Below are positions 40,416 to 45,321 of a DNA stretch of 45,321 bases, in pieces. The translations under genes and the position numbers were made by a program. The notes under the pieces were generated by a model. The model searched no databases, had not been told where the DNA came from, and was given only the letters and a program-made list of their open reading frames with translations. Every line of letters begins with the position of its first letter. The first letter of the stretch is position 1. This stretch comes from Mycoplasmataceae bacterium (lineage in GTDB: Bacteria; Bacillota_I; Bacilli_A; Mycoplasmatales; Mycoplasmoidaceae): positions 1-45,321 of the forward strand of contig JAIRKU010000002.1 in the NCBI GenBank assembly GCA_031259945.1, given 5' to 3'.

Positions 40416-42239
40416 ATGAGTGCTTCGTATTTTGGTAATTTATGAATGTGCAATGCCATTACTTTAATTTTTAGCATATTGGTTTTTATTATTTTAATTA
40501 CGTTTAGAAATCATAATTTTTATAAAAAATATATTCAAAGTAAAAAAAGGCTCTGACCAATCGTAGATGTAATTGTCGGAATAATTGTGGGGTTATTTTC
40601 CTTTTTTTCTTTTTATCTTTCTTCAGGCGATAGTGACAACATGATTAATTCGCTTGCTGCAATTCTCATCTTGTTACCAGGTTGCTTATTCATAAATCCT
40701 TATTTTGCTGTTGGTGGTGTTGTACCAATGGTGGTGGGCTTGGCAAGCATATTCAAAATAAATAATGTGCTTGTCATATATGTTGTTGTTTCCTATGTAA
40801 CATATTTAATTATTAATTTAATACTTTATTATGTTTTTCCTAAAATCTCAATTGTAATTAAAACTATTTTAGCTCAATTGTTTTTTATTGTGACCCAAGG
40901 GACTTTAATAGGTATTTTAAATTATGTTATTAAAATTCAACCAGAAACACTACACAACCAATTATGGGTAACTGCTTCAATTTTGCAAATATTTATTTTT
41001 ATTAGCTGATTAATCATGTTATATGTCAGCAAAATTTACCAAAAGAATAAAACATTGAGTACGCATGTAGCTTTTAGTTATGATCATTTTGTTGCTGCTG
41101 ATTATGCATATAATGCAATCAATGATTTTATTTTTGAACATAATATTCAATATGCTTATGTGTTTGGCATTTCTATTAAAAATATTCAATATTCCACACA
41201 TACCATCGGTAGTAGAGTTTTAAATAATCTTAAAGAAAACATTGCTAACGATGTTTATGTCTTTTTTAGTAATTTTCCCAAAAAAATATTTTTTACAAAT
41301 GAAGAAAATTATTTATTCGTTTTAGTTGGGGCTGACATTAATGCAACAAAAAATTTAAAATTATCTTACCAAAATAATTACAATGTAACAAGACAAAAAA
41401 CCGACCCATTAAATGTTTTTCAAAACCTTAAAATTTCACCCTTTTCATATAATGGTATTCAAATTAAATCTGATGTTAATTTAATTACTGGAATTTATGG
41501 AGTACATAGTAATGATATTTTAGGATTGACACAAAATTTACAAGCAACGATAGAATCCTTAGAGATTCAAAACAATTGCAATGTTATTCAGTTATTTGAC
41601 CCACACATACAATCATCATTAAATTATGATATAGATCAATTTCATCAATTAAAACAAATTATCAATATCAATACTATTACGATTAAACCAATTTACCATA
41701 AATATGGGAATGACAAAATAGTATTTCCGATTTTCTCATCTATGAAAGCTACAGCGTTCAATACATCGACAATCGTAAAATTAGTGCCCAATCATTTGAA
41801 ACCAATCCTTTTAAGACATTTAATGGCAAGAGCAGTTAAATGATTTTTCATCAATCAGCAATCAAAAGATATTAAACTAATGGTTAATTATCCAATAGAA
41901 TCTTTGTTAAATCAAAATTTCTCAGTGCAAATGTTTTATAGCAAGATTGCAAAGTTTGATGTATCAATTAAACAAATCATTATTCTTTTGGATTTAATAT
42001 ATTTACCCAAAGATAACTCAAAGGCAATCGTTGTTAAAAATATCAATAACCTAAAAAAACTGGGTTTAAATATCGCGTGTATTAATATCAATACCAGTAA
42101 TATTGATTTAGTTTTATCTATTAAGCCAAATTTTGTGCTGTATTATGATAAACATTCCTCTAATAAAAAAATTAATGAGTACAATTTTTTGATGAAAAAA
42201 CTATTAGCAAAAGCAAAAATTAATTGTTACTCTTATTAA
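40416..42239 (+). CDS. Membrane protein with apparently degenerate GGDEF/EAL domains
   Basis: This 607-aa protein is read through four TGA Trp codons. The first 210 residues hold about six transmembrane segments (one reads FINPYFAVGGVVPMVVGLASIF, recalling 5TM sensor modules). A cytoplasmic region follows in which KISPFSYNGIQIKSDVNLITGIYGVH resembles the end of a GGDEF domain, without the GGDEF signature. The C-terminal part, AIVVKNINNLKKLGLNIACININTSNIDLVLSIKPNFVLYYD, resembles the end of an EAL phosphodiesterase domain with its catalytic acids lost. Enzymatic c-di-GMP activity is therefore unlikely; a sensory or scaffold role is possible. This is fold-level inference by eye. TATAAT is 11 nt before the ATG. 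Confidence 0.6.
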
Positions 42240-42317
42240 TTTATTGACTTTATAACTTGAAAAAATATATGAATTAAGTTTGCCGGTTGATTAATTTTCA
42301 ATTCATTAAATAATATA

Positions 42318-44123
42318 ATGAAACTTGTGAAAAAACAAAATATTAGAAATTTTAGTGTTATTGCTCATATAGATCATGGTAAATCAACATTAAGTGATCG
42401 AATTATTGAGATGACTAACGCCCTTAGCAAACGCGAAATGCAAGAGCAAGTATTAGATAGTATGGATTTAGAACGTGAGCGTGGTATCACAATTAAACTA
42501 AATGCCGTTCAATTGTTATACAAAACTAAAAACAATGAAGAATACATCCTTCACTTAATTGACACTCCAGGGCACATTGATTTTACTTACGAAGTATCAC
42601 GTAGTTTGGCTGCATGCGAAGGAGCTTTGTTGGTTGTTGATGCTACTCAAGGTGTTGAAGCACAAACGTTATCAAATGTTTATTTAGCATTAGAAAATAA
42701 TTTAAAAATTATTCCAACTATTAATAAAATAGATTTACCGTCTGCAGATATTGAAAAAACTAAAAAAGAAATTGAAGAATTAGTTGGCATTGATACGAAC
42801 TTAGCACCAGCTGTTTCAGCAAAAACGGGTTTAAATATGCAAGACGTATTAGATGCCATTGTTAAATATATACCTCCACCTATAGGTAACGATGAAGCGC
42901 CACTTAAAGCTCTAATCTTTGATTCTTACTATGATTCATATAAGGGAGTCATTTGTTTGGTAAGAATTAAAGACGGTGTGTTAAAAGTGGGTCAACGTAT
43001 CAAAATGATGTCCACTAACAAAGATTTTATTGTTACTGAAGTTGGCATCAAAACACCCAAAGTGGTTAATTTGAAAGAACTAAGTAGCGGTTATGTAGGT
43101 TGATTTGCTGCATCAATCAAAACTGCACACGATATTAGTGTAGGTGATACTGTGACAGATTTTAATCATTCAGCCCACGAACCGCTACCTGGATATAAAA
43201 AAATATTACCGATGGTATATTGTGGTATTTATCCAATAGATAATTCTCAATTTGATGCCTTAAAAGACGCCATGCAAAAAATATCACTAAGTGATTCTTC
43301 GTTAACATACGAGTATGAGACATCGCAAGCTTTGGGATATGGCATACGTTGTGGTTTTTTAGGTTTGTTACACATGGATGTTATTCGTGAACGAATTGCT
43401 CGAGAGTATAAGATTGATTTAATTATGACTACACCTAGCGTTAAATACAAAATTGTTAAAACAGATCATAATGTGGAAATGATTGATAATCCATCAAAGT
43501 TAGTTGACCGAACATATATTAAACAAATTGAGGAACCGTTTGTTAAATTAGGCATAGTGACTCCAGAAGAATATATGGGCGATATTATGAATTTATGTAC
43601 TAATCATCGTGGCACTTATCGAAATTTAGAATATCTTGATAATAAAAGACATCGATTAACTTATGAGATACCATTAGGGGAAATTATTTATAATTTCTTC
43701 GACAGTCTTAAAACAATTTCTCGTGGTTACGCTACAATGGATTATGATTTCTTAGATTACCAACCACAAAATTTAATTAAAGTTGATATCTTGCTTAACA
43801 ATATAAAAGTTGACGCTTTATCTTTTATAAGCCATAAAGATTTTGCCTATGCTAAAGCAAATAAACTATGTATTAAACTAAAAGAACTAATTCCACGCCA
43901 ACAATTTGAAGTCCCTATTCAAGCGGCTATTGGTGGAAAAATTATTGCTCGTGAAACTATTAAAGCAATTTATAAAAATGTATTAGCCAAATGTTACGGC
44001 GGAGATGTTTCGCGTAAAAAGAAATTATTAGAACAACAAAAAGAGGGCAAGAAAAAATTGAAAGCAATTGGTAATGTTTCTGTTCCCCAAGATGTTTTTC
44101 TAAAACTATTAAGTGAAAATTAA
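42318..44123 (+). CDS. lepA: Elongation factor 4 (LepA)
   Basis: This 601-aa ribosome-associated GTPase back-translocates or remodels stalled ribosomes. G1 is AHIDHGKST (about residues 16-24), the switch [11 protein letters not shown]3 DTPGHIDF, G4 NKIDLPSA and G5 SAKTG. LepA-specific domains include [19 protein letters not shown] and the C-terminal basic domain [27 protein letters not shown] at 43101 encodes Trp. A TTGATT/TAATAT pair lies directly upstream of the start. Confidence 0.97.
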
Positions 44124-44145
44124 TAAAATTTATTATCTAACTAGA

Positions 44146-45006
44146 TTATTGGTTTATTGGTAATCTTATGTTGTCAAACCCTATGATAGGTACATTGGAT
44201 CATGATTTTTTGTAAGAAGAAAAATCAAGTGAAACCTCTGAATTATAAGAAAAGATAAAATCCAAATAAAATGATGTGTCAACTGTACTATTAGTAATCT
44301 TTACATTATTACCTTTTCAAATTTCCTTATCTTCGTCATCGTTTGCCACATAATAAGCTTTCGTTATAGATGTTGCAAAGGTGCTTTTAGTATGAAGAAT
44401 AATTTCTAAAACACTATTTGGCATGATTTCAATATTACCAAATCAACATTTTTCGACAAAATTGAAAGATAAGAATAAATATATATCGAATTCATTGGGA
44501 TTAGTCATTCTAATGAATTCAACATTTAAAGCATTTGTTCAATCAGTATGCACTGCTTCTTTTATTGTCATTGTAGGATCAGCGTCTGTTGTTTTAGAAA
44601 GTAATGGCTTGTCCAATAAATGCTTACAATAATCAACTATTGAATCTAGTAAATTAATTGGCTTGTAATTATTTTTAAAAAAATTTATTATTCGTTGATC
44701 ATCCGGATTTAAATTACTAAAATCTTCATTTTTATGATTGGATTGAAATTGTCAATTTTCTATTTCATTTACTGAATAATGTTTGTCAATGATATCGTTT
44801 GTGTAGGTATGTCAAATACCATAACCCACTCCTATACCACCACCAACGCCAATAATAACAGCACTAGTAGCGATTAATACTTTTATTTTCTTCCTACGGT
44901 TTCATATCTTATGTTGCTTAGCTGTTAAAACGTTATTATGTGAATTAGAAAATTCACCATTTTGTTTTCTAAATTTGATTGCTTCTGTTTGACTCTTTGT
45001 TTTCAT
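44146..45006 (-). CDS. Exported surface protein, third leader-controlled gene
   Basis: This 286-aa protein is visible with TGA as Trp (seven codons). A basic, hydrophilic N-terminus of about 40 residues (ending RRKKIK) precedes one hydrophobic Gly/Val-rich segment (about 43-64) without lipobox, so the protein is anchored by an uncleaved signal with the C-terminal ~220 residues outside. The exported part has NEIENWQFQSNHKNEDFSN and beta-rich segments and is not recognised. It shares a 5' leader, not sequence, with the surface genes at 20011 and 28164. The aggag ribosome binding site lies 7 nt before the ATG. The stop is 22 nt from the lepA stop (convergent). Confidence 0.75.
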
Positions 45007-45164
45007 ATTTTATCTCCTATTGATTAGTAACAACAAAAAAAACAAGAACTAGCAAATGCTAAATTCTTGCTTTTAAGAAAAGCTAAAGCGTCAAGAGCAA
45101 CTAAGTTGCTCTCTCTCTCTCTCTCTCTTGTGTTGATCATGTTAAAATTAATGTAATACTTATA
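45007..45164 (-). promoter_or_regulatory. Surface-gene 5' leader, copy 3, with (GA)10 tract
   Basis: On the minus strand: candidate -10 TATAAG (45159-45164), (GA)10 (45109-45128), hairpin gagcaac-tta-gttgctc, a T-rich linker and a terminator-like hairpin (45035-45071: caagaa...ttcttg with an inner tagca/tgcta stem and a run of eight T). An aggag ribosome binding site and ATG follow. Order, spacing and the motif aagcaag-atttagc match copies 1 and 2, but the GA tract has ten units instead of four. Confidence 0.75.
45035..45071 (-). terminator. Terminator-like hairpin within leader copy 3
   Basis: Outer stem caagaa/ttcttg, inner stem tagca/tgcta, then T8 on the minus strand. It is upstream of the coding region, so it is read as an attenuator. 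Confidence 0.65.
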
Positions 45165-45267
45165 CAATAAAAAATGTGTTTTAAAACTTAAAAAAATTTC
45201 CGCTATTTAGAAAATAGCTTGGTGTATTAATCGTGTTTAAATTATTATTTAAAATCCCGTAGAGATT

Positions 45268-45273
45268 TATAAT
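45268..45273 (+). promoter_or_regulatory. -10 box of alaS, leaderless type
   Basis: TATAAT ends 7 nt before the start codon, with no ribosome binding site between. Confidence 0.6.
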
Positions 45274-45280
45274 CACAAGT

Positions 45281-45321
45281 ATGAAAAAAATGACTACTAA
45301 TCAAATACGTCAATCATGATT
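45281..45321 (+). CDS. alaS: Alanyl-tRNA synthetase, N-terminal end (partial)
   Basis: Only 13 complete codons are in the window: MKKMTTNQIRQSW, the last being TGA. The pattern (M)KKLTTNEIRQ(M/S)(F/W) is typical of the alanyl-tRNA synthetase start. The gene runs off the right edge. Identification rests on a short stretch plus the leaderless promoter geometry, so it is probable, not certain. Confidence 0.65.

Noticed and set aside
44416-44640. Plus-strand open frame within 44423-44632
   Set aside because: It lies opposite the minus-strand surface protein gene, which has a leader, ribosome binding site and signal segment.

Overview
The window is a stretch of a wall-less Mollicutes genome. It is AT-rich, and UGA is read as tryptophan throughout: almost every long gene carries in-frame TGA codons at conserved Trp positions (for example GNWKM in TpiA and YATWWIRQ in the sigma factor), and real genes end in TAA or TAG. 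Gene content (transketolase, ATP synthase with a lipoprotein-like b subunit, LRR surface proteins, leaderless genes with a TATAAT box just before the start) suggests a Mycoplasma/Malacoplasma/Ureaplasma-type organism. I cannot name the species.

Layout. 1-3.3 kb: tkt, a UPF0154 membrane protein, the ribosome-assembly GTPase engB and a small membrane protein. 3.3-5.4 kb: an unrecognised basic protein and, divergent from it, the primary sigma factor rpoD. 5.4-11.1 kb (minus): the ATP synthase operon atpE-F-H-A-G-D-C, without atpB. 11.3-14.3 kb (minus): yebC and a membrane-anchored EEP-family nuclease. 14.5-16.8 kb: a diverged protein translationally coupled to an iron-type alcohol dehydrogenase. 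16.9-19.7 kb: a DUF2804 protein, a broken coiled-coil gene between two copies of the DUF2804 3' end, murQ, a tiny secreted peptide and the tail of a lost DUF4143-type ATPase.

19.8-32.5 kb is the accessory heart of the window: two related surface-protein loci. Each starts with the same 5' leader (promoter, GA-dinucleotide tract, hairpin, terminator-like hairpin). Locus 1 encodes a 481-aa and a 1070-aa surface protein, then a repeat protein (three exact 258-bp units plus eight 25-aa LRRs) and an LRR lipoprotein. Locus 2 keeps the leader, a scrap of the first gene's 3' end, an eight-unit version of the repeat protein and a second lipoprotein. A third copy of the leader, with a longer (GA)10 tract, precedes a surface protein at the right end (44.1-45.2 kb).

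32.6-45.3 kb returns to housekeeping: purE, a second broken coiled-coil gene, a minus-strand glycolytic operon pgm-tpiA-gpmI followed directly by tRNA-Glu, tRNA-Gln and tRNA-Thr, then tRNA-His next to a TPP riboswitch controlling thiT, cardiolipin synthase, a membrane protein with what look like degenerate GGDEF/EAL domains, lepA, and the first codons of alaS.

Two modes of translation initiation coexist. At least seven first genes have TATAAT (or a close match) 6-8 nt before the start codon and so are probably leaderless. Internal genes and surface genes use AGGAG-type ribosome binding sites. The best candidate for an undescribed system is the shared GA-tract/terminator leader upstream of the recombining surface-antigen genes.
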